Shown piece after piece: positions 12,315 to 24,557 of a stretch of 64,000 nucleotides of DNA. The notes under the pieces are model-generated. The model was not told the DNA's origin. It worked only from the letters and a program-made list of their open reading frames with translations, and did not search any database. Position 1 is the first letter of the stretch, and every line of letters begins with the position of its first letter. The stretch lies in assembly GCF_910592395.1 (NCBI RefSeq), contig NC_088315.1, positions 12,962,501 through 13,026,500 of the forward strand, given 5' to 3'. The stretch comes from Lineus longissimus (Eukaryota; Nemertea; Pilidiophora; Heteronemertea; Lineidae). A program made the position numbers and the translations under genes.

Positions 12315-15300
12315 GCGATATTATACTACTGGCGATGAAATATGGTTGGCGATGGCGCTCTTCGCGACTGATCCCGCTCATTTTGGTTATACAGAGTCGA
12401 GAAGACCGATTTGACAAACTGAGACCACAATTTCGAGACTTTGTGATGATAAGTTGTCATTCGACTAGCGATATTGCACTACTGGCGATGAAAGTCGGTC
12501 GGCGATGGCGCTCGTCGCGACTGATCTTGTTCATTATGGTTATACGGGGCCGAGATGACGAATTCGACAAACTGAGACCACAATTTCAAGATTCTGTGAT
12601 GATAAGTTGTCATTCGACTAGCGATATTACACTACTGGCGATGAAAGTCGGTTGGCGATAGCGCTCGTCGCGACTGATCCCGCTCATTTTGGTTATACAG
12701 AGTCGAGATGACCGATTGGACAAACTGACACCACAATTTCGAGATTCTGTGATGATAAGTTGTCATTCGAGTAGCGATATTGCACTACTGGCGATGAAAG
12801 TCGGTTGGCGATGGTGCTCGTTGCGACCGATCACGCTCATTTTGGTTATACAGAGTCGAGATGACCGATTGGACAAACTGAGACCGCAATTTCGAGATTC
12901 TGTGATGATAAGTTGTCATTCGACTAGCGATATTACACTACTGGCGATGAAAGTCGGTTGGCGATAGCGCTCGTCGCGACTGATCCCGCTCATTTTGGTT
13001 ATACAGAGTCGAGATGACAGATTGGACAAACTGACACCACAATTTCGAGACTCTGTGATGATAAGTTGTTATTGGACTAGCGATATTACACTACTGGCGA
13101 TGAAAGTCGGTCGGCGATGGCGCTCATCACAACCGATCACACTCATTTTAGTTATACAGAGCCAAAATGAACAAATTCGACAAACTGAGACCATAATTTC
13201 AAGATTCTGCGATGATAAGTTGTCATTCGATAGCGATATTGCACTACTGGCGATGAAAGTCGGTCGGCGATGGCGCTCGTCGCGACTGATCTTGTTCATT
13301 ATGGTTATACGGGGCCGAGATGACGAATTCGACAAACTGAGACCACAATTTCAAGATTCTGCGACGATAAGTTGTCATTCAATAGCAATATTACACTACT
13401 AGCAATGAAAGTTGGTCGGTGATGGTGCTCTTCGCGACCGATCACGCTCATTTTGGTTATATAGAGTCGAGATGACCGATTAGACAAACTGACACCACAA
13501 TTTCGAGACTCTGTGATGATAAGTTGTCATTCGACTAGCGATATTGCACTACTGGCGATGAAAGTCGGTCGGCGATGGCGATCGTCGCGACCGATCACGC
13601 TCATTTTGGTTATACAGAGTCGAGATGACCGATTGGACAAACTGAGACCGCAATTTCGAGGTTCTGTGATGATAAGTTGTCATTCGACTAGCGATATTAT
13701 ACTACTGGCGATGAAATATGGTTGGCGATGGCGCTCGTTGCGACTGATCCCTCTTGGTTATACAGAGTCGAGAAGACCGATTTGACAAACTGAGACCACA
13801 ATTTCGAGACTCTGTGATGATAAGTTGTCATTCGACTAGCGATATTGCACTACTGGCGATGAAAGTCGGTCGGCGATGGCGCTCGTCGCGACTGATCTTG
13901 TTCATTATGGTTATACGGGGCCGAGATGACGAATTCGACATACTGAGACCACAATTTCAAGATTCTGTAATGATAAGTTGTCATTCGACTAGCGATATTA
14001 CACTACTGGCGATGAAAGTCGGTTGGCGATAGCGCTCGTCGCGACTGATCCCGCTCATTTTGGTTATACAGAGTCGAGATGACCGATTGGACAAACTGAG
14101 ACCGCAATTTCCAGATTCTGTGATGATAAGTTGTCATTCGACTAGCGATATTACACTACTGGCGATGAAAGTTGTTTGGCGATGGTGCTCGTCGCGACTG
14201 ATCCCACTCATTTTGGTTATACAGAGTCGAGATGACCGATTGGACAAACTGACACCACAATTTCGAGATTCTGCAATGATAAGTTGTCATTCGACTAGCG
14301 ATATTACACTACTGGCGATGAAAGTCGGTTGGCGATGGTGCTCGTCGCGACCTATCACGCTCATTTTGGTTATACAGAGTCGAGATGACCGATTGGACAA
14401 ACTGAGACCGCAATTTCCAGATTCTGTGATGATAAGTTGTCATTCGACTAGCGATATTACACTACTGGCGATGAAAGTTGTTTGGCGATGGTGCTCGTCG
14501 CGACTGATCCCACTCATTTTGGTTATACAGAGTCGAGATGACCGATTGGACAAACTGAGAACGCAATTTCGAGATTCTGCAATGATAAGTTGTCATTCGA
14601 CTAGCGATATTGCACTACTGGCGATGAAAGTCGGTTGGCGATGGTGCTCGTTGCGACCGATCACGCTCATTTTGGTTATACAGAGTCGAGATGACCGATT
14701 GGACAAACTGAGACCGCAATTTCCAGATTCTGTGATGATAAGTTGTCATTTGACTAGCGATATTACACTACTGGCGATGAAAGTTGTTTGGCGATGGTGC
14801 TTGTCGCGACTGATCCCACTCATTTTGGTTATACAGAGTCGAGATGACCGATTGGACAAACTGACACCACAATTTCGAGACTCTGTGATGATAAGTTGTC
14901 ATCCGACTAGCGATATTACACTACTGGCGATGAAAGTCGGTTGGCGATGGTGCTCGTCGCGACCGATCACGCTCATTTTGGTTATACAGGGTGAAGATGG
15001 CTGATTCAACAAACTGAGAGCACAATTTCGAGATTCTGCAATGATAAGTTGTCATTCGACTAGCGATATTACACTACTGGCGATGAAAGTCGGTCGGCGA
15101 TGGCGATCGTCGCGACCGATCACGCTCATTTTGGTTATACGGAGTCAAGATGGCTGATTTATCAAACTGAGAGCACAATTTCGAGATTTTGCGATAATAA
15201 GTTGTCATCCGACTAGCAATAATACACTACTGGCGATGAAAGTTGGTTGGCGATGGTGCTCGTCGCGACCGATCACGCTCATTTTGGTTATACAGAGTCG

Positions 15301-15509
15301 AGATGACCGATTGGACGAACTGAGACCGCAATTTCCAGATTCTGTGATGATAAGTTGTCATTCGACTAGCGATATTACACTACTGGCGATGAAAGTTGTT
15401 TGGCGATGGTGCTCGTCGCGACTGATCCCACTCATTTTGGTTATACAGAGTCGAGATGACCGATTGGACAAACTGACACCACAATTTCGAGATTCTGCAA
15501 TGATAAGTT
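12315..15509 (+). repeat. Left-zone monomers in mosaic order
   Basis: About 21 monomers of left-zone subtypes. The GAAATATGG / TTGTTCATTATGG module occurs twice (about 12.3-12.6 and 13.65-14.0 kb), followed by a run of GTTGTTTGGCGATGGTGC monomers alternating with GTCGGTTGGCGATGGTGC monomers from 14.1 to 15.0 kb. That is a local two-monomer alternation. A five-base deletion lies at 13750. No gene is present. Confidence 0.82.
13741..13760 (+). repeat. Five-base deletion in one monomer
   Basis: The stretch reads GACTGATCCCTCTTGGTTA where neighbours have GACTGATCCCGCTCATTTTGG, shortening this monomer by five bases. I see it only here, so it is young or a sequencing error. Confidence 0.75.
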
Positions 15510-16426
15510 GTCATTCGACTAGCGATATTACACTACTGGCGATGAAAGTAGGTCGGCGATGGCGCTCGTCACGACAGATCACACTCATTTTAGTTATACA
15601 GAGCCAAAATGACCAAATTCGACAAACTGAGACCACAATTTCAAGATTCTGCGATGATAAGTTGTCATTCGATAGCGATATTGCACTACTGGCGATAAAA
15701 GTCGGTCGGCGATGGCGCTCGTCGCGACTGATCTTGTTCATTATGGTTATACGGGGCCGAGATGACGAATTCGACAATATGAGACCACAATTTCAAGATT
15801 CTGCGATGATAAGTTGTCATTCGATAGCAATATTACACTACTCGCAATGAAAGTTGGTCGGCGATGGTGCTCTTCGCGACAGATCACGCTCATTTTGGTT
15901 ATACAGAGTCGAGATGACCGATTGGACAAACTGAGAACGCAATTTCGAGATTCTGTGATGATAAGTTGTCATTCGACTAGCGATATTGCACTACTGGCGA
16001 TGAAAGTCGGTTGGCGATGGTGCTCGTTGCGACCGATCACGCTCATTTTGGTTATACAGAGTCGAGATGACCGATTGGACAAACTGAGACCGCAATTTCC
16101 AGATTCTGTGATGATAAGTTGTCATTTGACTAGCGATATTACACTACTGGCGATGAAAGTTGTTTGGCGATGGTGCTTGTCGCGACTGATCCCACTCATT
16201 TTGGTTATACAGAGTCGAGATGACCGATTGGACAAACTGACACCACAATTTCGAGACTCTGTGATGATAAGTTGTCATCCGACTAGCGATATTACACTAC
16301 TGGTGATGAAAGTCGGTTGGCGATGGTGCTCGTCGCGACCGATCACGCTCATTTTGGTTATACAGAGTCGAGATGACCGATTGGACAAACTGAGACCGCA
16401 ATTTCCAGATTCTGTGATGATAAGTT
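15510..16426 (+). repeat. 917-bp six-monomer tandem unit, copy 1
   Basis: Six monomers (one or more of 152 bp) that repeat immediately downstream at an offset of 917 bp. The order is GCCAAAATGACC type, TTGTTCATTATGG type, TTGGTCGGCGATGGTGC type, a GTTGCGACC monomer, a CATTTGACTAGCG monomer and a CATCCGACTAGCG monomer. A private ACTGGTGATGAAAG lies near 16311. Confidence 0.9.
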
Positions 16427-17360
16427 GTCATTCGACTAGCGATATTACACTACTGGCGATGAAAGTAGGTCGGCGATGGCGCTCGTCACGACAGATCACA
16501 CTCATTTTAGTTATACAGAGCCAAAATGACCAAATTCGACAAACTGAGACCACAATTTCAAGATTCTGCGATGATAAGTTGTCATTCGATAGCGATATTG
16601 CACTACTGGCGATAAAAGTCGGTCGGCGATGGCGCTCGTCGCGACTGATCTTGTTCATTATGGTTATACGGGGCTGAGATGACGAATTCGACAATCTGAG
16701 ACCACAATTTCAAGATTCTGCGATGATAAGTTGTCATTCGATAGCAATATTACACTACTCGCAATGAAAGTTGGTCGGCGATGGTGCTCTTCGCGACAGA
16801 TCACGCTCATTTTGGTTATACAGAGTCGAGATGACCGATTGGACAAACTGAGAACGCAATTTCGAGATTCTGTGATGATAAGTTGTCATTCGACTAGCGA
16901 TATTGCACTACTGGCGATGAAAGTCGGTTGGCGATGGTGCTCGTCGCGACCGATCACGCTCATTTTGGTTATACAGAGTCGAGATGACCGATTGGACAAA
17001 CTGAGACCGCAATTTCCAGATTCTGTGATGATAAGTTGTCATTTGACTAGCGATATTACACTACTGGCGATGAAAGTTGTTTGGCGATGGTGCTTGTCGC
17101 GACTGATCCCACTCATTTTGGTTATACAGAGTCGAGATGACCGATTGGACAAACTGACACCACAATTTCGAGACTCTGTGATGATAAGTTGTCATCCGAC
17201 TAGCGATATTACACTACTGGCGATGAAAGTCGGTTGGCGATGGTGCTCGTCGCGACCGATCACGCTCATTTTGGTTATACAGAGTCGAGATGACCGATTG
17301 GACAAACTGAGACCGCAATTTCCAGATTCTGTGATGATAAGTTGTCATTCGACTAGCGAT
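16427..17360 (+). repeat. 917-bp six-monomer tandem unit, copy 2
   Basis: Direct tandem copy of the preceding unit. It has GGGGCTGAGATG near 16672 where copy 1 has GGGGCCGAGATG, and CTCGTCGCGACC near 16940 where copy 1 has CTCGTTGCGACC. After about 17360 the two copies part. Confidence 0.9.
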
Positions 17361-19502
17361 ATTACACTACTGGCGATGAAAGTTGTTTGGCGATGGTGCT
17401 CGTCGCGACTGATCCCACTCATTTTGGTCATACAGAGTCGAGATGACCGATTGGACAAACTGACACCACAATTTCGAGACTCTGTGATGATAAGTTGTCA
17501 TTCGACTAGCGATATTGCACTACTGGCGATGAAAGTCGGTCGGCGATGGCGCTCATCACAACCGATCACACTCATTTTAGTTATACAGAGCCAAAATGAC
17601 CAAATTCGACAAACTGAGACCATAATTTCAAGATTCTGCGATGATAAGTTGTTATTCGATAGCGATATTGCACTACTGGCGATGAAAGTCGGTCGGCGAT
17701 GGCGCTCGTCGCGACTGATCTTGTTCATTATGGTTATACGGGGCCGAGATGACGAATTCGACAAACTGAGACCACAATTTCAAGATTCTGCGATGATAAG
17801 TTGTCATTCAGTAGCAATATTACAATACTGGCAATGAAAGTTGGTCGGTGATGGTGCTCTTCGCGACCGATCACGCTCATTTTGGTTATACAGAGTCGAG
17901 ATGACCGATTAGACAAACTGAAACCACAATTTCGAGACTCTGTGATGATTAGTTGTCATTCGACTAGCGATATTGCACTACTGGCGATGAAAGTCGGTCG
18001 GCGATGGCAATTGGTCTCGACCAATCACGCTCATTTTGGTTATAAAGAGTCGAGATGACCGATTGGACAAACTGAGACCGCAAATTTGAGACTCTGTGAT
18101 GATAAGTTGTCATTCGACTAGTGATATTACACTACTGGCGATGAAAGTCGGTCGGCGATGGCGATCGTCGCGACCGATCACGCTCATTTTGGTTATACAG
18201 GGTGAAGATGGCTGATTCAACAAACTGAGAGCACAATTTCGAGATTCTGCAATGATAAGTTGTCATTCGACTAGCGATATTACACTACTGGCGATGAAAG
18301 TCGGTCGGCGATGGCGATCGTCGCGACTGATCACGCTCATTTTGGTTATACGGAGTCAAGATGGCTGATTTATCAAACTGAGAGCACAATTTCGAGATTT
18401 TGCGATAATAAGTTGTCATCCGACTAGCAATATTACACTACTGGCGATGAAAGTTGGTTGGCGATGGTGCTCGTCGCGATCGATCACGCTCATTTTGGTT
18501 ATACAGAGTCGAGATGACCGATTGGACGAACTGAGACCGCGATTTCTAGATTCTGTGATGATAAGTTGTCATTCAATAAATATATTGCACTACTGGCGAT
18601 GAAAGTCAGTTGGCGATGGCGCTCGTCGCGACCGATCACTCTCATTTTGGTTATATACGGTGAAGATGGCTGATTCGACCAACTGAGAGCAGAATTTCAA
18701 GATTCTGCAATGATAAGTTGTCATTGGACTAGCAATATTACACTACTGGCGATGAAAGTCGGTCGGCGATGGCGCTCGTCGCGACTGATCTTGTTCATTA
18801 TGGTTATACGGGGCCGAGGTGACGAATTCGACAAACTGAGACCACAATTTCAAGATTCTGCGATGATAAGTTGTCATTCGATAGCAATATTACACTACTA
18901 GCAATGAAAGTTGGTCGGCGATGGTGCTCTTTGCGACCGATCACGCTCATGTTGGTTATACAGAGTCGAGATGACCAATTGGACAAACTGAGACCGCAAT
19001 TTCGAGATTCTGTGATGATAAGTTGTCATTCGACTAGCGATATTACACTACTGGCGATGAAAGTCGGTTGGCGATGGCGCTCGTCGCGACCGATCTCGCT
19101 CATTTTGGTTATACAGGGCCGAGATGACCAATTCGACAAACTGAGACCACAATTACGAGATTCTGCGATGATAAGTTGTCATTCGACTAGCAATATTGCA
19201 CTACTGGCGATGAAAGTCGGTTGGCGATGGCACTCGTCGCTACCGATCACGTTCATTTTGGTTATACAGGGCCGAGATGACCAATTCGACAAACTGAGAC
19301 CACAATTACGAGATTCTGCGATGATAAGTTGTCATTCGATTAGCAATATTGCACTACTGGCGATGAAAGTCGGTTGGCGATGGCGCTCGTCACGACCGAT
19401 CACGCTCATTTTGGTTATACAGAGTCAAGATAGCTGATTCGACAAACTGAGAGCACAATTTCGAGAGTCAAGATGATAATTTGTAATTCGACTAGCGATA
19501 TT

Positions 19503-19652
19503 ACACTACTGGCGATGAAAGTCGGTCGGCGATGGCGCTCGTCGCGACCGATCACGCTCACTTTGGATATGCAGAGTCGTGATGACCGATGGTAAAACTG
19601 AAAAGGCAATTTCAAGATTCTGCGATGATAAGTTATATTCGATAGCGATATT
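19503..19652 (+). repeat. 150-bp subfamily monomer with AAAACTGAAAAGG
   Basis: First of sixteen monomers with CACTTTGGATATGCAGAG, GATGGTAAAACTGAAAAGG and AAGTTATATTCGATAGCG, three bases shorter than standard. The AAAACTGAAAAGG tag starts at 19594, 27665, 33138, 35431, 38032, 40321, 43381, 44601, 49147, 49909, 52817, 53886, 54608, 57517, 57972 and 60110. None lies in the first 19.5 kb. The copy at 57517 has GATGTTAAAAC. Confidence 0.92.
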
Positions 19653-20097
19653 GCACTACTGGCGATGAAAGTCGGTTGGCGATGGCGCTCATCGTGACCG
19701 ATCACGCTCATTTTGGTTATACAGAGTCAAGATGGCTGATTCAACAAACTGAGAGCACAATTTCGAGATTCTGCGATATAAGGTTGTCATCTGACTAGCG
19801 ATACTACACTACTGGCGATGAAAGTCGGTTGGCGATGGTGCTCGTCGCGACCGATCACGCTCATTTTGGTTATACAGAGTCGAGATGACCGATTGGACAA
19901 ACTGAGACCGCAATTTCGAGATTCTGTGATGATAAGTTGTCATTCAATAGCAATATTGCACTACTGGCGATGAAAGTCGGTTGGCAATGGTGCTCGTCGC
20001 GACCGATCACGCTCATTTTGGTTGTACAGAGCCGAGATGACCAATTCAACAAATTGAGACCAGACTTTCGAGATTCTGTGATGATAAGTGGTCATTC

Positions 20098-20117
20098 GAC
20101 TAACGATAATTTATAAG
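20098..20117 (+). repeat. 158-bp subfamily: five-base insertion monomer
   Basis: GACTAACGATAATTTATAAG replaces the usual GACTAGCGATATTACAC, adding five bases, and is followed by ACTATTGGCGATGATGG. It recurs at 28169, 33642, 35935, 40825, 45565, 50261 and 54960, and never in the first 20 kb. The copies at 33642 and 35935 share CATTCTACTAACG in place of CATTCGACTAACG. Confidence 0.92.
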
Positions 20118-20510
20118 ACTATTGGCGATGATGGTCGGTCGGCGATGTTGCTCGTCGCGACCGATCACACTCATTTTGGTTATGCAGAGTCAAGATACCC
20201 GATTGAACAAACTGAGACCACAATTTCAAGATTTTGCGATTATAAGTTCTCATTCGACTAGCGATATTACACAACTGGCGATGAAAGTTGGTCGGCGATG
20301 GCGCTCGTTGCGACCGATCACGCTCATTTTGGTTATACAGGGCCGAGATGACCAATTCGACAAACTGAGACCACAATTTCGAGATTCTGCGAGGATAAGT
20401 TGTCATTCGACTAGCGATATTGCACTACTGGCGATGAAAGTTGGTCGACGATGGCGCTCGTCGCGACCGATCACGCTCATTTTGGTTATAAAGAGTCAAG
20501 ATGGCTGATT

Positions 20511-21349
20511 CGACAAACTGAGAGCACAATATCGAGATTCTACGATGATAATTTGTCATTCGACTAGCGATATTACACTACTGGCGATGAAAGTCGGTCG
20601 GCGATGGCGCTCGTCGCAACCGATCACGTTCTTTTTGGTTATACAGGGCCGAGATGACCAATTCGACAAATTGAGACCACAATTACGAGATTCTGCGATG
20701 ATAAGTTGTCATTCGACTAGCGATATTGCACTACTGGCGATGAAAGTCGGTCGGCGATGGCGCTCGTCGCAACCGATCACGCTCATTTTGGTTATACAGG
20801 GCCGAGATGACCAATTCGACAAATTGAGACCACAATTACGAGATTCTGCGATGATAAGTTGTCATTCGACTAGCGATATTGCACTACTGGCGATGAAAGT
20901 CGGTCGGCGATGGCGCTCGTCGCGACCGATCACGCTCATTTTGGTTATACAGGGTGAAGATGGCTGATTCGAAAAACTGAGAGGACAATTTCGAGATTCT
21001 GCAATGATAAGTTGTCATTCGACTAGCGATATTACACTACTGGCGATGAAAGTCGGTCGGTGATGGCGCTCTTCACGACAGATCACACTCATTTTAGTTA
21101 TACAGAGCCAAAATGACCAAATTCGACAAACTGAGACCACAATATTACAGCGATATTACACTACTGGCGATGAAAGTCGATCGGCGATGGCGCTCGACGC
21201 GACCGATCACGCTCATTTTGGTTATAAAGAGTCGAGATGACCAATTCGACAAACAGAGAACACAATTTCTAGATTCTGCGATGATAAGTTGTCATTCGAT
21301 AGCGATATTGCACTACTGGCGATGAAAGTCGGTCGGCGATGGCGCTCGT
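20511..21349 (+). repeat. Right-type CAGGGCCGAGATGACC monomers next to a left-type patch
   Basis: The first 450 bases match 36348-36800 at an offset of 15837 bp. After about 20960 the sequence switches to left-type monomers, with the truncated monomer at 21034-21157, matching 28.37-28.65 kb at 7306 bp. No gene is present. Confidence 0.83.
21034..21157 (+). repeat. Truncated 124-bp monomer, copy 3
   Basis: Same junction, but the flanks differ from the left-zone copies. The following monomer reads GTCGATCGGCGATGG and CTCGACGCGACC, shared only with copy 4 near 28.45 kb. Confidence 0.9.
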
Positions 21350-24120
21350 CGCGACTGATCCCGCTCATTTTGGTTATACAGAGTCGAGATGACTGATTGG
21401 ACAAACTGACACCACAATTTCGAGACTCTGTGATGATAAGTTGTCATTCAACTAGCGATATTGCACTACTGACGATAAAAGTCGGTCGGCAATGGCGATC
21501 GTCGCGACCGATCACGCTCATTTTGGTTATGCAGAGTCAAGATGGCTGATTCAACAAACTGAGAGCACAATTTCGAGATTCTGCGATAATAAGTTGTCAT
21601 CCGACTGGTGATATTACACTACTGGCGATGAAAGTCGGTCGGCGATTGTGCTCGTCGCGACCGATCACGCTCATTTTGGTTATACAGAGTCGAGATGACC
21701 GATTGGACAAACTGAGACCGCAATTTCGAGGTTCTGTGATGATAAGTTGTCATTCGACTAGCGATATTATACTACTGGCGATGAAATATGGTTGGCGATG
21801 GCGCTCGTCGCGACTGATCCCGCACATTTTGGTTATACAGAGTCGAGAAGACCGATTTGACAAACTGAGACCACAATTTCGAGACTCTGTGATGATAAGT
21901 TGTCATTCGACTAGCGATATTATACTACTGGCGATGAAATATGGTTGGCGATGGCGCTCTTCGCGACTGATCCCGCTCATTTTGGTTATACAGAGTCGAG
22001 ATGACCGATTGGACAAACTGAGACCGCAATTTCCAGATTCTGTGATGATAAGTTGTCATTCGACTAGCGATATTGCACTACTGGCGATGAAAGTCGGTCG
22101 GTGATGGCGCTCGTCGCGACTGATCTTGTTCATTATGGTTATACGGGGCCGAGATGACGAATTCGACATACTGAGACCAGAATTTCAAGATTCTGTAATG
22201 ATAAGTTGTCATTCGACTAGCGATATTACACTACTGGCGATGAAAGTCGGTTGGCGATAGCGCTCGTCGCGACTGATCCCGCTCATTTTGGTTATACAGA
22301 GTCGAGATGACCGATTGGACAAACTGAGACCGCAATTTCCAGATTCTGTGATGATAAGTTGTCATTCGACTAGCGATATTACACTACTGGCGATGAAAGT
22401 TGTTTGGCGATGGTGCTCGTCGCGACTGATCCCACTCATTTTGGTTATACAGAGTCGAGATGACCGATTGGACAAACTGACACCACAATTTCGAGATTCT
22501 GCAATGATAAGTTGTCATTCGACTAGCGATATTACACTACTGGCGATGAAAGTAGGTCGGCGATGGCGCTCGTCACGACAGATCACACTCATTTTAGTTA
22601 TACAGAGCCAAAATGACCAAATTCGACAAACTGAGACCACAATTTCAAGATTCTGCGATGATAAGTTGTCATTCGATAGCGATATTGCACTACTGGCGAT
22701 AAAAGTCGGTCGGCGATGGCGCTCGTCGCGACTGATCTTGTTCATTATGGTTATACGGGGCCGACATCACGAATTCGACAATCTGAGACCACAATTTCAA
22801 GATTCTACGATGATAAGTTGTCATTCGATAGCAATATTACACTACTCGCAATGAAAGTTGGTCGGCGATGGTGCTCTTCGCGACAGATCACGCTCATTTT
22901 GGTTATACAGAGTCGAGATGACCGATTGGACAAACTGAGAACGCAATTTCGAGATTCTGTGATGATAAGTTGTCATTCGACTAGCGATATTGCACTACTG
23001 GCGATGAAAGTCGGTTGGCGATGGTGCTCGTTGCGACCGATCACGCTCATTTTGGTTATACAGAGTCGAGATGACCGATTGGACAAACTGAGACCGCAAT
23101 TTCCAGATTCTGTGATGATAAGTTGTCATTTGACTAGCGATATTACACTACTGGCGATGAAAGTTGTTTGGCGATGGTGCTTGTCGCGACTGATCCCACT
23201 CATTTTGGTTATACAGAGACGAAATGACCGATTGGACAAACTGACACCACAATTTCGAGACTCTGTGATGATAAGTTGTCATCCGACTAGCGATATTACA
23301 CTACTGGCGATGAAAGTCGGTCGGCGATGGCGATCGTCGCGACTGATCACGCTCATTTTGGTTATACGGAGTCAAGATGGCTGATTTATCAAACTGAGAG
23401 CACAATTTCGAGATTTTGCGATAATAAGTTGTCATCCGACTAGCAATATTACACTACTGGCGATGAAAGTTGGTTGGTGATGGTGCTCGTCGCGACCGAT
23501 CACGCTCATTTTGGTTATACAGAGTCGAGATGACCGATTGGGTAAACTGAGACCGCGATTTCCAGATTCTGTGATGATAAGTTGTCATTCAATAAATATA
23601 TTGCACTACTGGCGATGAAAGTCAGTTGGCGATGGCGCTCGTCGCGACCGATCACTCTCATTTTGGTTATATACGGTGAAGATGGCTGATTCGACCAACT
23701 GAGAGCAGAATTTCAAGATTCTGCAATGATAAGTTGTCATTGGACTAGAGATATTACACTACTGGCGATGAAAGTCGGTCGGCGATGGCGCTCGTCGCGA
23801 CTGATCTTGTTCATTATGGTTATACGGGGCCGAGGTGACGAATTCGACAAACTGAGACCACAATTTCAAGATTCTGCGATGATAAGTTGTCATTCGATAG
23901 CAATATTACACTACTAGCAATGAAAGTTGGTCGGCGATGGTGCTCTTCGCGACCGATCACGCTCATGTTGGTTATACAGAGTCGAGATGACCAATTGGAC
24001 AAACTGAGACCGCAATTTCGAGATTCTGTGATGATAAGTTGTCATTCGACTAGCGATATTACACTACTGGCGATGAAAGTCGGTTGGCGATGGCGCTCGT
24101 CGCGACTGATCACGCTCATT
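21350..24120 (+). repeat. 3208-bp-spaced block, copy 1
   Basis: In register with 24558-27175 at 3208 bp (21 monomers) up to about 22.87 kb. After that the offset is 3055 bp, because copy 2 lacks one 153-bp monomer. It holds the GAAATATGG module twice in a row, the GCCAAAATGACC trimer with a private GGGGCCGACATCACG near 22757, and the CATTCAATAAATATATTGC pair. Confidence 0.9.
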
Positions 24121-24557
24121 TTGGTTATAAAGAGTCGAGATGACCAATTCGACAAACAGAGAACACAATTTCGAGATTCTGCGATGATAAGTTGTCATTC
24201 GATAGCGATATTGCACTACTGGCGATGAAAGTCGGTCGGCGATGGCGCTCGTCGCGACTGATCTTGTTCATTATGGTTATACGGGGCCGAGATGACGAAT
24301 TCGACAATCTGAGACCACAATTTCAAGATTCTGCGATGATAAGTTGTCATTCGATAGCAATATTACACTACTCGCAATGAAAGTTGGTCGGCGATGGTGC
24401 TCTTCGCGACAGATCACGCTCATTTTGGTTATACAGAGTCGAGATGACCGATTGGACAAACTGAGAACGCAATTTTGAGATTCTGTGATGATAAGTTGTT
24501 ATTCGACTAGTGATATTACACTACTTGCGATGAAAGTCGGTTGGCGATAGCGCTCGT
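24121..24557 (+). repeat. Three-monomer linker matching 28.52-28.96 kb
   Basis: Left-type monomers between the two 3208-bp-spaced blocks, in register with 28524-28960 at 4403 bp. Nothing else is present. Confidence 0.82.

Larger units (their letters stand above)
16430..20510 (+). repeat. 4-kb block repeated about 13.5 kb downstream, copy 1
   Basis: The stretch aligns with about 29975-34054 at an offset of 13545 bp, falling to 13544 bp after about 18 kb. It runs from left-type monomers through the CATTCAATAAATATATTGC pair (near 18573) into right-type monomers, so it spans a subtype boundary. A private GGCAATTGGTCTCGACC near 18007 replaces GGCGCTCGTCTCGACC of the other copy. The 18550-20290 part recurs at 26620-28360 (8071 bp). 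Confidence 0.9.
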
